Assembly (NCBI RefSeq): GCF_003073045.1
Contig: NC_037593.1
Span: 16,172,725-16,236,724, forward strand
Length of the DNA stretch: 64,000 nt
Origin: Pomacea canaliculata
Lineage: Eukaryota; Mollusca; Gastropoda; Architaenioglossa; Ampullariidae
Direction: 5' to 3'
Below are positions 36,301 to 46,444 of the stretch, in pieces. A model generated the notes under the pieces. That model was not told where the DNA came from. It was given only the letters and a program-made list of their open reading frames with translations, and ran no database searches. Each line of letters starts with the position of its first letter. The first letter of the stretch is position 1. Both the position numbers and the translations under genes were made by a program.

Positions 36301-39300
36301 TTGTTTTTATTTGTATTTATTTAGTTGGGGTTAATTTGTGTTTTTATTTAGACTATCAAGACTTGGGTAACATTGAGGCAGCTATCAATGAAGGGGCTTT
36401 GGCCAAGCTAGAGTGTTTGCGTTTGAATGAAAATATCATCACCAGGTAAGCAATTTTGTTTAGCATCTTATATAACTAAATTAGGCTTGCTTGGTGCACC
36501 ATTAAAAGCAAGAAGATATGTTATCCAAAGCTAAAATCACTATTTTCCCCAGTGTTTTTATTTAGTTATGTTGTACCCTTAACAATAGATTAGAAACCCC
36601 ACAATTATGATAAGTATGTATTTCTTTAAATGACATAAAGCACTGTAGTATTTGTTCTGGTCAAAACTAGCTCAAAAACCTCTGTGTCTCGATCAGTAAT
36701 TACATGAAATTTTGGTTATTTAAAAAGCTTCGGATTTACTTTTACCAGATTTGATGATAAAGGACTCCTTGCTGTCATAAAGTTTTGGCTTGAATATAGA
36801 TGGGTCTGTTTGCCACAAAATAATCACATCAGTAAATTCATGTAAACCATTCATGACAGTGGTGGTTCTAAAACAAATCAGATAAGAACTTGAACATATA
36901 CAATTTGATATATATATATATCAAACTGCATTTGTTCGATACTTTTGGCTTGTCATTTTACAGCTGGGCTGAAGTTTGGAAACTGCGTGGTCTTCCTGCC
37001 TTAAAACAACTGATCTTGTCTGAAAATCCACTGTGTGATGTTTTCTATAGCTCTGACTCCAAAGAAGACTTAGCCATGTTTGACCTTGACATCTTTGACA
37101 ATACATGTTATAGTGATGGAGAAGATTCCTCATTTGGCAAATGTGCCACAAAAGTAGTGCCTGAAGGCAGTTACTGCAGCAAGGCATTCTTTTCTGAAGC
37201 TGATGGGTCAGTCTCAGCACTGGCAACTTCTGCTGATAAGGTTGCTCTTGCAAATGATGGTGTGCTTAAAGACAGAGTCATCCTGCAAAATATTAACATG
37301 TGTTCCACAGTAATCACAGACCAGAACAAAACAAAGACTGAAGAGGAACATGATCTGAAGCAAGAAGTCCTTTATCAACAGAATAATGCAGCAAGCCAAC
37401 AAGACAAGAGCAAATTACAACTGCCTTGCTCCATACTTAAGTGGCATCCATCAGTAGTGTATGAGCTTTTAGATGAAATTGTTTTCAGTGCATGGCAGCA
37501 TGTCATTGGAGAACAGAAACTTCATGCCACTGGCAGATTGAGAAAAAAACCTGCTATTGACTGTGTCACTAAAGATGAAGAGAAAACAAATCAACAAGAA
37601 ACAAACAGAATGAAATTGCAGGCTTCCGGTGTGATACTAGATGTGGTAAATAATTCTGTTAATGGCAGACCAACTGAAGCATACTCCAGTGGTGTGTATT
37701 TTTCAAATTAAATTTGCGTAGAAGGGTTGTTTTCAGGGAAAATGGTTTTCAAATTTATATGGTAAATATTTATGTTTTAACTCTGAATTAATTTTCCAGA
37801 ACTGTTACAACATATTTAACAACTCTGAGTTTTCAGTTTGGTCAAAACAGATAAGTGTTTCAAAATGTGACAGTACAAGAAAAAAACACTAACACGTCAC
37901 ATATTTGCTAGGCACTGTTTTCAGTCACAAAGGGTTATTCCTCTTTATTTTGATTTCTAATTTTTATTTCTTTTTCTTTGATATTTTAAGCAGACCATAA
38001 CAAGTGCACAACAAAGCTGAAGTTGTCTCCATTTGAGAAGTTGGACACTTTGTGTCTGAGTCGGACATCCATTTGTGAAGTCAAACACTTGCAGGCTCTT
38101 AACCAGTTTCCACAGCTGAAGTCATTAAAAATCATGGTAGCTGGGATATTTTGTGTCCTTCTGCAACAAAATTGTTTTCTATGCAGAATTGTAGCTTGAA
38201 CCAAAACCATGCCCCTTGTTATATGGTATACCTTATGAAACACCAAGAAAGTCTACTTATATTAAAAGCACTGCATGAAATCATAATAAGAATCATTATT
38301 TATGAAAAAAATAAATCTCAACTTGGAGTGTCGGAGACACCGTTGTAGTTAATGCAACACATCTGTAAGCTAAGGCTGCTCATGTGTGTTTCAGGAAATA
38401 GCTTTGTTTTCTGACGTGCGACAAGAAGATAGGCGTAAACTGTTTGTGGCAAGGTGAGTTGCACTGATAATATTGTATGTTTAACACTGTGCATCCATGA
38501 TATTTACTATGTAACACTGGGCACTTTTGCATCAGCACACTTGGCTGACCTTAGTTCACTCCGTGTTAGTGCAATAATGGTCAGAATTACAAAGTAAAAA
38601 GGCAAGGTTTGTGTAGTTAATGGGCATGTTGATTATTGTCAGATTCTGTAGGAAGTGTATTGTTTTATCTGCTTTTTATTAAATGTTATTTTAGGAGTGT
38701 AAAGGCTGTTTATTACAATCACCAAAGGGAAAACTTGAGGGAATATGTGCCTAGCACATGAGAAACATTTATTTAAGAAAACTTGCACACTAACTTCAAA
38801 ACATGAATTAGTTGGTATGTGTACTTAACATTAATCTGTCTTTGTGACAAAGGAGTCAAAATAATTGCTTAAGTTATAAGTTCTAGTTTCATTTTTTAAA
38901 AAACTTGACAACCCGTGTGTTGTAACATGCTCTACAATCACTTTCTTATGAGTTGGGCATATTCTGGACATTTAAGGAGCACATGATATTTGTTCTGTTT
39001 GAACATTCATAATGCATGGAAATAGAATTCATTTGACAATTAAGGGAGATAGACAAAGGGGCTATCAAGAAAACATCAAATAATTGTTGAAACTAATTAA
39101 GATGATAATTGCAACTGTTCATCATATGTTATGTTGCTAGTCTCCCTGGCATCAAAGTTCTGAATGGTAGCGAAATTACACCAACAGAGAGAGAAAAAGC
39201 AGAAAGACACTACCTTCGACATTTTCTGAATAATCAAGAAAAAGCCCTTCGCTACAAAGAGCTAGTGGCTAAACATGGTATGTAGGAGTTATATTTTTTA

Positions 39301-40111
39301 ACTTTGATAAAATATATCTGAGTGTCGTTTACATCAGATTGAAAATTGTTTCCAGTACCACAAAATTAGAATAAGCAGATCTGGTAGCAGTTAATAATGT
39401 ACATTGTTGTAATGCAGTACTTTTGAATTATGTTTTTGTTTTATTAGTATTGGTGATTTTTTTTTCATTGACAGGCCCAATACAGCCTTTGCTTGACATT
39501 GACCTTGGTGTTAGATTTCAAAAGGATGCAACACTGACCTTTGTACTTTGTGGAGTGAAAGAATTTCAGGAAACTGTGAGTGTTTTGCAGCCAGTTGGAA
39601 AATTGAGGACTATGGTAGCAGAACGTCTAGCCATCCCATGGAAGTAAGTCTCTATGTATGTATGTGCATGCCTGTGCATTATATGTTTTAAAAATATATA
39701 TGATATGCATAATTTTGTGAAGGTGGGAGCAGGAGGGTGAAGATTACTGGACGTATAGGTGTGAATGCACAATGTGTATTATGGTGCATGCAAGTACATT
39801 TGATTAAAGAAGGCGAAGTTATTTTCATTATTCCTTATATTACTTTAATAAAAGTTGTTAACAACAAAAGCAGCATTGTTACAAGGGTTTGTAATTTTTC
39901 CTGCAGATCTTTCCGTATGTTTCACTTTGCTTGTGGACCACACCAGCAGGAGCAAGTATTTGATGAACTGTTCCTAGATTCTCTGCCTTTGAGTCGCTTT
40001 GATTTTATGGATGGTGATGAAATCCATATTGAATTTATTGAGGATACAGAAGTGAACCCAGTTGTGAGTTTTTCGAAGAAGGCAATTTTTAAAACAGACA
40101 TTACTTTTTAG
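30321..40111 (+). CDS. TBCEL: Tubulin-specific chaperone cofactor E-like protein (TBCEL)
   Basis: TBCEL is a cytosolic tubulin regulator; the human protein destabilises tubulin by promoting its proteasomal turnover. Exons: 30321-30551, 34909-35100, 35356-35494, 36352-36445, 36964-37691, 37994-38136, 38395-38453, 39141-39277, 39475-39643, 39907-40111. Phases close to 698 residues. The N-terminus has SFTDAIREKY, like the FMQVLCEKY start of human TBCEL, and no CAP-Gly domain, which separates it from TBCE. Leucine-rich repeats follow (VTDLDLSSNLLQSW, LTFLNLSRNHI, LECLRLNENIITSW), then LPGIKVLNGSEITPTERE, then a C-terminal ubiquitin-like domain from about residue 560 ending FMDGDEIHIEFIED. Human TBCEL is 424 residues; nearly all the excess is encoded by exon 5, which inserts about 200 polar residues after SENPLCDVF. 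The start ATG at 30321 has context ACAATGG. The acceptor of exon 6 could be 3 nt earlier. Intron 1 is full of LINE debris. Confidence 0.94.
31030..31735 (-). mobile_element. LINE fragment (RT palm to C-terminus), minus strand, in TBCEL intron 1
   Basis: Read on the minus strand, this encodes an RT active-site region (DLDFADDISLLSHWQQ), then KIDRKKTEVMRINNKQ, a FTYLGSTVNKDGGADD-like stretch, and the C-terminal tail ISNISLWKRTNQNATSQDI followed by KRKWGWTGHT, the usual end of LINE polymerases of the FADD/YLGS type. Stops and frame changes occur and the 5' two-thirds is missing. A 35-bp piece (31598-31632) recurs nearly unchanged at 31994-32028 beside the oppositely oriented LINE fragment. Confidence 0.8.
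32030..33835 (+). mobile_element. LINE fragment, plus strand, in TBCEL intron 1
   Basis: The plus strand has degraded RT motifs in family order: GGKSPGVDNVPDELLKQAG (about 32415-32470), FIDSKRAFDRVWHKGLCRV (about 32771), LSFEDDIDLLAG in place of FADDIDLL (about 33062), FKYLGASLSQDSSCMPDI (about 33223), then RFTTKYKLDKSLVVPILLYG. The C-terminal MVFFGHVTRNN and RRGGQRKNW patches follow to about 33700. Reading needs several frames, and the 5' endonuclease part is missing. A poly-A run of about 24 (32640-32663) interrupts the body, possibly the tail of another insertion or slippage. It is a different lineage from the neighbouring minus-strand fragment. Confidence 0.85.
33950..34175 (+). mobile_element. 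tRNA-like SINE, family 1 copy 2
   Basis: Homologue of 2990-3212, with the same ends. Its head, CGTGGCTCTGTTGATAATAT, and a downstream GAGATTGATTCGTC resemble tRNA A and B boxes. It lies directly after the LINE fragment in TBCEL intron 1. The sequence from 34176 to 34908 shows no further recognisable feature. Confidence 0.5.
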
Positions 40112-42080
40112 GAACTAACAAATGTTGAACCAGTTAGAAAACTCATTAATAGGTTGTGGCTAATACACATTAATTAGTTGGCATAACAAAAAATTATTCA
40201 CAGGTTCTGATAACTTTCACTCATTTAAATTGGTTCTCTTGCATTTTCCCTCATAACGAGAACACTGAAATGCAAGTTATAAAGAAGAAGATAATTGTAA
40301 ACTAGATGACATCTGTTAGCAGAAGGGCACACACAATGTATATAATCATTTTTCAAATGTAGATAAATAGCAGTGCATGTGCCTTTTTTGTATAATGATA
40401 TTCTTACAGTTTAGATACTATCTTTTTTCAGTAGGCAACACCTACATTTAAGCTTATAGACAAAAGAAGGCTATTGCCTAAGCATGAGCATAACGTTTAC
40501 CTTGCAAAACACTATATTTTCATATTGGACACGTTTCTGTCCTAATTAAAGGCAGCTACACTATTAAAATATCCCAGCTGGATCTCATGTTATACATAAA
40601 ATGCATGCATGCATGCCTTTATAATGCATTGCCTCGGGGTAGTAATTTTTAACAGCATCTCAGAAATATACATCTTACAGTTTATTAATGTTATGAAAAG
40701 AAATCATTTTTATAATCAAGACCAGTTAGTGTTATGTATCTGGATTTAAATATTGCTTGTTCAAACACAACCTGAGCTTGTATAAATATAGTTGAAAGAA
40801 TTTACTGTAATAAATATAGTTAAAAGAATTTTTTTGTAATAAATATACTTTGTTTAAATAATCACATGGCTTATTTCCTCACAAAGACATAAAAAGTATC
40901 ATTATAAAAAGTGTAAAAAGGAATCTAGCATTCCTTCAACTTTTTGTCATCAGTGGGAAAGTGCTCCTCTGTGACAGACACCATTTTCTTCTTCTTGTCT
41001 GCTGTTTTTCACATGAATAAATCCCAGTTACATAACTGCAAAATTTATCTTAAAATTTTTATTGTCTTCTTTTTATTACCCTCTCTTTGTGTGTGTATGA
41101 GAGAGAGAAAACTAAAATGATGCACACTAAATGGCAGAGTGGATACATATTTTAATTTTACTGAAATATTTTCCACATGTATGTGAATTTTGGCACAGCT
41201 ACTGTGAGTTATTCTGTTACTTTCCTTGATGTGGTTTGTATATTTGTTTGTACATATTTGCTTTAAGACATACGACAGTGACCTGTACTTAATGTGAAAG
41301 TTGATATGAATATTAATGACAAGGATGATTTTTGAGTGAACACCTTGTTTTATTTGGATGCAGTAATGACTTTAAGACAGATGCAGTACTGGATTTAATC
41401 TTACTGCTTGCTGAATTATATACTCCTGCAGATTAAAAAAAAACAGACCCCAGTTGCAACCATTCATTCGGATACTGCAGCATAGATATAAACCTGAAAT
41501 TTTTAATGCACACCTGGAAATGAAAGAAAAAAAAATTGTAAGAAATAATTGTAAAACACTGGCTACGTTATATACAACTTGTCGACTAGAACTTAAAGTG
41601 ACTAGACTTTTATACATATATTTTGACATGCATTACCTTATATGTCTGTGATATTGTTACATATGTTCTATTGCAACAGTGCAACAGGTGTGAATTGTTT
41701 AAGCATAGTATGTGTTAAGCCTGTAATATGTTTAATGTGTTAATGGAAAATAAATGTTTTTAAAAAAATCAGTCACACAAAAAAATATGATTAATGATAG
41801 TGATAAGAAACATGTTTTGAGGAATATTTTGGTCTTTTCTGCATACCAACAGACTAAAGAGCAGTGCATGTTCTAGAGTGTGACAGTTGATGACAAAAGA
41901 CATTAATTGCAAAAAGTATATATCCAGACATTGATGAATTGCATATTTTTTGTGTCCTTCGGAGATAAAAATTGAGTGCCTTTTATATTTGATTTAACGA
42001 TTTAATGTTGAGAATGTTTGAATATATTGATCTATGATCATATTATAATGTATAACATTATTACATTTAAACACACGTCA
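40112..42080 (+). other. TBCEL 3'UTR and intergenic AT-rich DNA
   Basis: No exon or repeat family member was recognised. Candidate poly(A) signals AATAAA occur at 40809-40814 and 40838-40843, about 700 nt after the TBCEL stop; a further AATAAA follows near 41749. Confidence 0.45.
40809..40843 (+). terminator. Candidate poly(A) signals of TBCEL
   Basis: Two AATAAA hexamers (40809-40814 and 40838-40843) lie within a locally repeated AATAAATATA segment, 0.7 kb past the TBCEL stop. They are the nearest consensus signals downstream of the gene. Confidence 0.4.
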
Positions 42081-42084
42081 TAGT

Positions 42085-42310
42085 AGTTTGGTAGTTAGTA
42101 CACGTGCCTGTGAAGAAGTCCAAGGTCTAAGGCTCAGAACTGGGGAAGGAAAACTTCCCCTACCAACCCAACCAGTTTCAAGAAGAATCAAGTACCTGAT
42201 CTAGCAGAGAGGGTAAATGCAGCTCTGCTGTCGTCATGAATTGCTTGTCTTAGACATAGTGATCCATGCATATTCACTGCACTGCTGCCCCTAAGTTTGG
42301 GAGTTTGCTT
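42085..42310 (+). mobile_element. tRNA-derived SINE, family 3
   Basis: The head, TAGTTTGGTAGTTAGTACAC, followed by GTGCCTGTGAAG matches a tRNA box A and anticodon-arm layout. AAGGCTCAGAACTGG is a B-box-like block about 35 bp later. The body has the GTACCTGATCTAGCAGAGAG motif seen in many invertebrate SINEs, and the 3' side ends near GTTTGGGAG then T-rich DNA. It sits in the gap between TBCEL and POLR3K. Confidence 0.6.
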
Positions 42311-43473
42311 TTTTGTTGTTGTTGGTTTTTTTTTTGTTTTTTTTCATTTCGTTCTTTGTGCATGAACGAAGCTCTTTTTGCTTTTGTTTTCAAAGTCTAT
42401 ATATATTATGCAAGTTTTAAACTGTCTTAATGCATGAATTTAAAGTTTATGAACAGTTAAACAGGTTTTTGGCTAGTTCTTTTTTTTGGGGGGGAGGAAG
42501 AGTCCTAGACAGGACCACAACAGATACATAAAAATTTGTTCAGTAGTTTTATTGGGTTTTGTTTTTAATCAAGCAATCTGTGATTTCATCACTGCATTAA
42601 TCCTTCCCATGATATGTGTATGAGTAGATATCATAGAACTGATAAAATACACACATGGAGATGAAACCTTTCTCACACATTCACATGCATAAGCAGTGTC
42701 CAATTGTTGAAATTGCATGTACAATTTTTTTTAACATTCATAGTGCTTTTATCTTTCCATATTAAGATTTGCCTAAACTTCAAAATAAAGCTTTTTTTAC
42801 GTGACCATTATATTAATGTTTTTATGTGCTGATGATAATATTTTCATAGTAACATGTTCTTGCATATGAAGATTTAGAGTAGTATTTTCAAAATAGATAT
42901 ACAGCACCAACCTTGACTACAAATAAATATCTCTATTCTCAGGAGACGAGGAACAACAATGAAAGGCATCAAGCTTTAACTGTGTTAAGAAAATAATGTT
43001 AAAAAAACAATAATCATCTGAAATGGTTGCAAGCAAACAAAAATGCTTTAAAGCTTCAACTATTCACTTTGAATCAAATAACTTAAGAGCGCAAAAAATT
43101 CAGAGGACTATGAGTTTTTCAACTGGTAGCAGGCAGGTTGTCCTAAACAGATACTATCTAGTTTACTGCAAACAACACAGGCACAGAATATAAGTAATTT
43201 TCCATTAATTGTCATTTTCTACCTACAAATATTTCTTATAAAAAGTTAAATTTTGTCAAATGTTTCGGTGTGCTGAAAACCAGAATTAAGAGTTAAGGTT
43301 TGAAGGCTGTAGCCTAGAGTTATTTGCGGATTTTCCACATACGCATCGGTCTTGCTGTGAAGACATCAACATCGGGGTGAGTGGGGACTGTAAAGGGAGG
43401 TAATTTTGATTTTGGTACCTTCTTCCGGTTTCTACTCTGTTTTGATCTCCTGTCTTCCACGCTCGCGTTTAAG
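42311..43473 (+). other. Intergenic, includes POLR3K promoter
   Basis: AT-rich intergenic sequence with no recognised coding exon. GC content rises in the last 150 bp before the POLR3K start, and an inverted ETS-like TTCCGG lies near 43424-43429. No TATA box is evident at a suitable distance. Confidence 0.4.
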
Positions 43474-45131
43474 ATGTTGATGTTTTGTCCGATCTGCGCT
43501 AACGTGCTTGTCGTGGAAGAAGGTCCAAAATGTTATCGGCTGGCATGCAATACATGTCCTTACATTAAAAATATGACCAGAAAGGTTTGTACGACCGTGA
43601 ACTATGGCACAACTGTTAGCACCAATATCTGTGACTGTTAATTAAGATTGAATGACGCTACGGGTCGAGGTTGTGATCTTGTTTACTGAAAAGTTTCCAG
43701 TTTGGCCTTCACGTAAATTGAATTATATTTTTCTCATATTTTTAACCGCTTTGTAAGTTCATATTAGCACTTTTGCCCTCGCTTGCTGTTATATAAAAGT
43801 TTTAAACGAAGTAGTTATTAATACCATGTGTACATGGACCTACGTCAACACAAGAGCACCTGTCTACACTTTTCTCTGTGTTGTCTGCGGTATAGCGCAA
43901 ACTTGCCATTGACCCTTACCATAAAAGCCCTAAATTAAACCATCTCACTGAAAATTAACCCTCTGCATACTTCAATACCCGGCTTGATCTTTCCCTTCAC
44001 CCTAACATGAAGCATATCCCCAACCCTACTTGAGATCCTACAAAATTAAGCAGTATAAGAAATACTGGTACTAAAAATATACTCAAACCTTTTCAAACAT
44101 AACCCTACACAATCTACTTCAAAACTGTATGACTGTGTACAATGTAGCAAAAATCCTCATTGATTAGTAATTTAATAACTAGGTTTATCAGTGTATCTTC
44201 ACATTTGAAGTAGCAAAAGTTCTTATAGCTTGCAGCTGTCCACTGATTCCTTTGTCCCCAGCCCACCACAGCACCATCTCAAAACAAATGGAATAAATTA
44301 TGGAATGAATGATATCATTGTAGTCATAGTTAATCTATTGCTTTGTCTTATCTGTATACTGCTAAGACTGCATAACAAACTTGATTTAACACAGCTGTCA
44401 TCAAGACGTTACCCACGCCTGAAAGAAGTTGATGATGTACTAGGAGGAGCTGCAGCCTGGGAAAATGTTGATTCCACAGAGAGTAAGAATTTTCCATAAA
44501 AAAAATATTCTGGAAATTATTATCAATAGCATAATCAAAAGCCATTATAGTCAAGGTTTTTATTTGGCTTAGTGAATTATTAGTATTATGTGAAGTATTA
44601 TGGTTAATATTAATTAACTAAGAAAATATTTCTTTTAAAATTCAGAACTGAAATGCTTAAGTCCCTATCACTTTATAAGTTTTAAAGGGTCTATAGAAAA
44701 GACTTAAATTATTTCTCAATAAATGTTGAAAACATTTTAATGGGATTTTTAAAATGCAGTCCATTAACAGGGGAATATCATTTTTTATGTTATTACTGCA
44801 CTGTAGAAGGGGAAAATCATAAAGTCTTTTGGCTGTATGTACAAAATGTGAGTAGTGCACTGCAGCTTGTAAATTTTTCTTCATTGTTACACACTTTGCT
44901 CTTTATTTAAAACTGCTTTAAATTTGTCCAAATTTTGGACTTTTTTTTAAATTTTCATTTTGTTAAAAATCAAATTAGATACACCTAGCTAAATCTTTTA
45001 CAGCAACGTGTCCAAAGTGTGAACACAAGCGTGCATTCTTCATGCAAATTCAGACTAGGTCTGCAGATGAACCAATGACAACGTTCTACAAATGCTGTAA
45101 TATGGAGTGTGGTCATCGATGGAAAGAATGA
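43474..45131 (+). CDS. POLR3K: RNA polymerase III subunit RPC10 (POLR3K / C11)
   Basis: This nuclear subunit gives Pol III its RNA-cleavage activity and helps termination and reinitiation at tRNA and 5S genes. Exons 43474-43584, 44395-44482 and 45004-45131 join in phase to 108 residues, exactly the human length. The N-terminal zinc ribbon uses C5, C8, C25 and C28 (CPIC, CNTCPY). The linker has the near-invariant [19 protein letters not shown]. The C-terminal TFIIS-type zinc ribbon uses C69, C72, C97 or C98, and C102, and its hairpin [15 protein letters not shown] carries the acidic pair D88-E89 that acts at the polymerase active site. The start is fixed by the short MLxFCP N-terminus; the upstream open frame lacks an ATG. 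Introns are 810 and 521 bp. Confidence 0.98.
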
Positions 45132-45330
45132 AATAATTGAAACTGTAGCAGTGAATTCTTTGTGTGTGATAACTTTTCGGTATCTTTCACAGCATCCTTA
45201 TTAAATGATAGCCTTACCCAATATGTTGAAATGCTTGGCATTAGGCTTCCAAATATAACTTGAAAATGATCATTTAATTTGGCTTCCTTAGCATTTCATC
45301 TCTCTATGATCTCTGAATTAGTGTATTAGA

Positions 45331-45336
45331 AATAAA
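45331..45336 (+). terminator. Candidate poly(A) signal of POLR3K
   Basis: AATAAA located 200 nt after the POLR3K stop, a typical distance for a short housekeeping 3'UTR. Confidence 0.5.
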
Positions 45337-46194
45337 GCCAGCATTATTGAAAAGTTAATTAACCCTCTTCTTTTTTTGTGTCCCCAAATTATGGCATGTT
45401 GCTGCTTTCACTTTCCTTGTTAATTTAAGAACAGGTATAAAAATAATTTCAGATTTTTCTGGGAAGTAATTACTCAATGTTTTATGGCTGTTGATTTTCG
45501 GAGTTTGCTAGAGAGACAACCATACTCTTGTGAGTTGAAGGAGGATGGATACATGAGTGAATAAATGTGTGTAAATAGTTATGCAAGTTTGTCAAAATTG
45601 TGTTAACACATAAATGTTAGAAATAATCCATTGATATTAACATAATTTTGACTAACCCTGTATATGTATATCAAAGAATATGGGACGATAGCATCTTTGT
45701 ACAGTGTTTTATTTGAAAAATGTAAAATCTGTAATAAAACAAAAACAATATCTGGTTCAGTTATTTTGCATAATGAAGTGTGAAGTCAATAATTTAAAAA
45801 AGTTTCATATACAGATAATTTTCTTGTTACAGAAGCTAATAGCTAAATGGATGCAAATCTTGAAAAACACAGCGCAAATGAGCGCCAGGCCGTGTTTTGG
45901 AGAATAGTGGAATCTTCATTGAAAATCAAAATTGCATTAAAGTAGTAAAGTTTCTCTCCCTCGTTCTCATCACTGCATGGGGGCTGGTGCACCGTTTCAG
46001 ATTTTGATCCCTCTATTTCAGTGTTTCTGCTCGTCTTCCTCTGCAGATTTATGACACTGTCGCCCGATTCCTCTTTGTGTCTTCTATGTTTGCCTTTTAT
46101 TATTTATCTGCAGTTTTCTCCTTCCGTTCTTCTTATCCTGTTGATATCTCCTACTTGTGAGCGAGATTATGCGCTATATAAATAACACGTTGTT
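45337..46194 (+). other. Intergenic with possible non-LTR 3' tail
   Basis: No gene is seen. From about 45950 the sequence becomes C/T-rich and ends with GCGCTATATAAATAACAC near 46170-46187. That tail resembles the GCGCTATATAAAT 3' end shared by many L2/CR1-mobilised elements, so 45950-46190 may be the 3' end of an old LINE or SINE. The evidence is only this tail. Confidence 0.3.
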
Positions 46195-46444
46195 TTTTAT
46201 TATTACTGTAGTTAGTGCAGAAGGCAGGGTTTTCACGCTCAGCTATTCATGACGTAAAGACTTGCTTTTGCGTCAGTTTGCTGACGTCATCGAAGATCCT
46301 TTCCTTCAGTGGACATGGCGGCAGATCACTTGCCAACTTATATCAAATTATTCCAGGCTACAGCATCGGAATCCACTAGAGCCAGGGCATTTTTAAAGCA
46401 AGCTTCGGATTACTAAAACGAAAAAAAAAAAGGCCAGTACTGGG
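46195..46444 (+). promoter_or_regulatory. Promoter/leader of the GPCR with a consensus CRE
   Basis: TGACGTCA, the palindromic cAMP-response element, is at 46282-46289, with a near match, TGACGTAA, at 46250-46257. They lie 156-195 bp upstream of the GPCR ATG. No TATA box is placed with confidence. The functional role is inferred only from the motifs. Confidence 0.45.
46315..46416 (+). CDS. Upstream ORF (33 codons) ahead of the GPCR
   Basis: ATG at 46315 in a favourable context (GGACATGGCG) opens 33 codons starting MAADHLPTYIKLF and ending with TAA at 46414-46416, 28 nt before the GPCR ATG. If it lies in the same mRNA, it could limit translation of the receptor. I do not recognise the peptide. 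It could also be the first exon of another transcript, but no GT donor was found within it. Confidence 0.35.
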   Translation: MAADHLPTYIKLFQATASESTRARAFLKQASDY

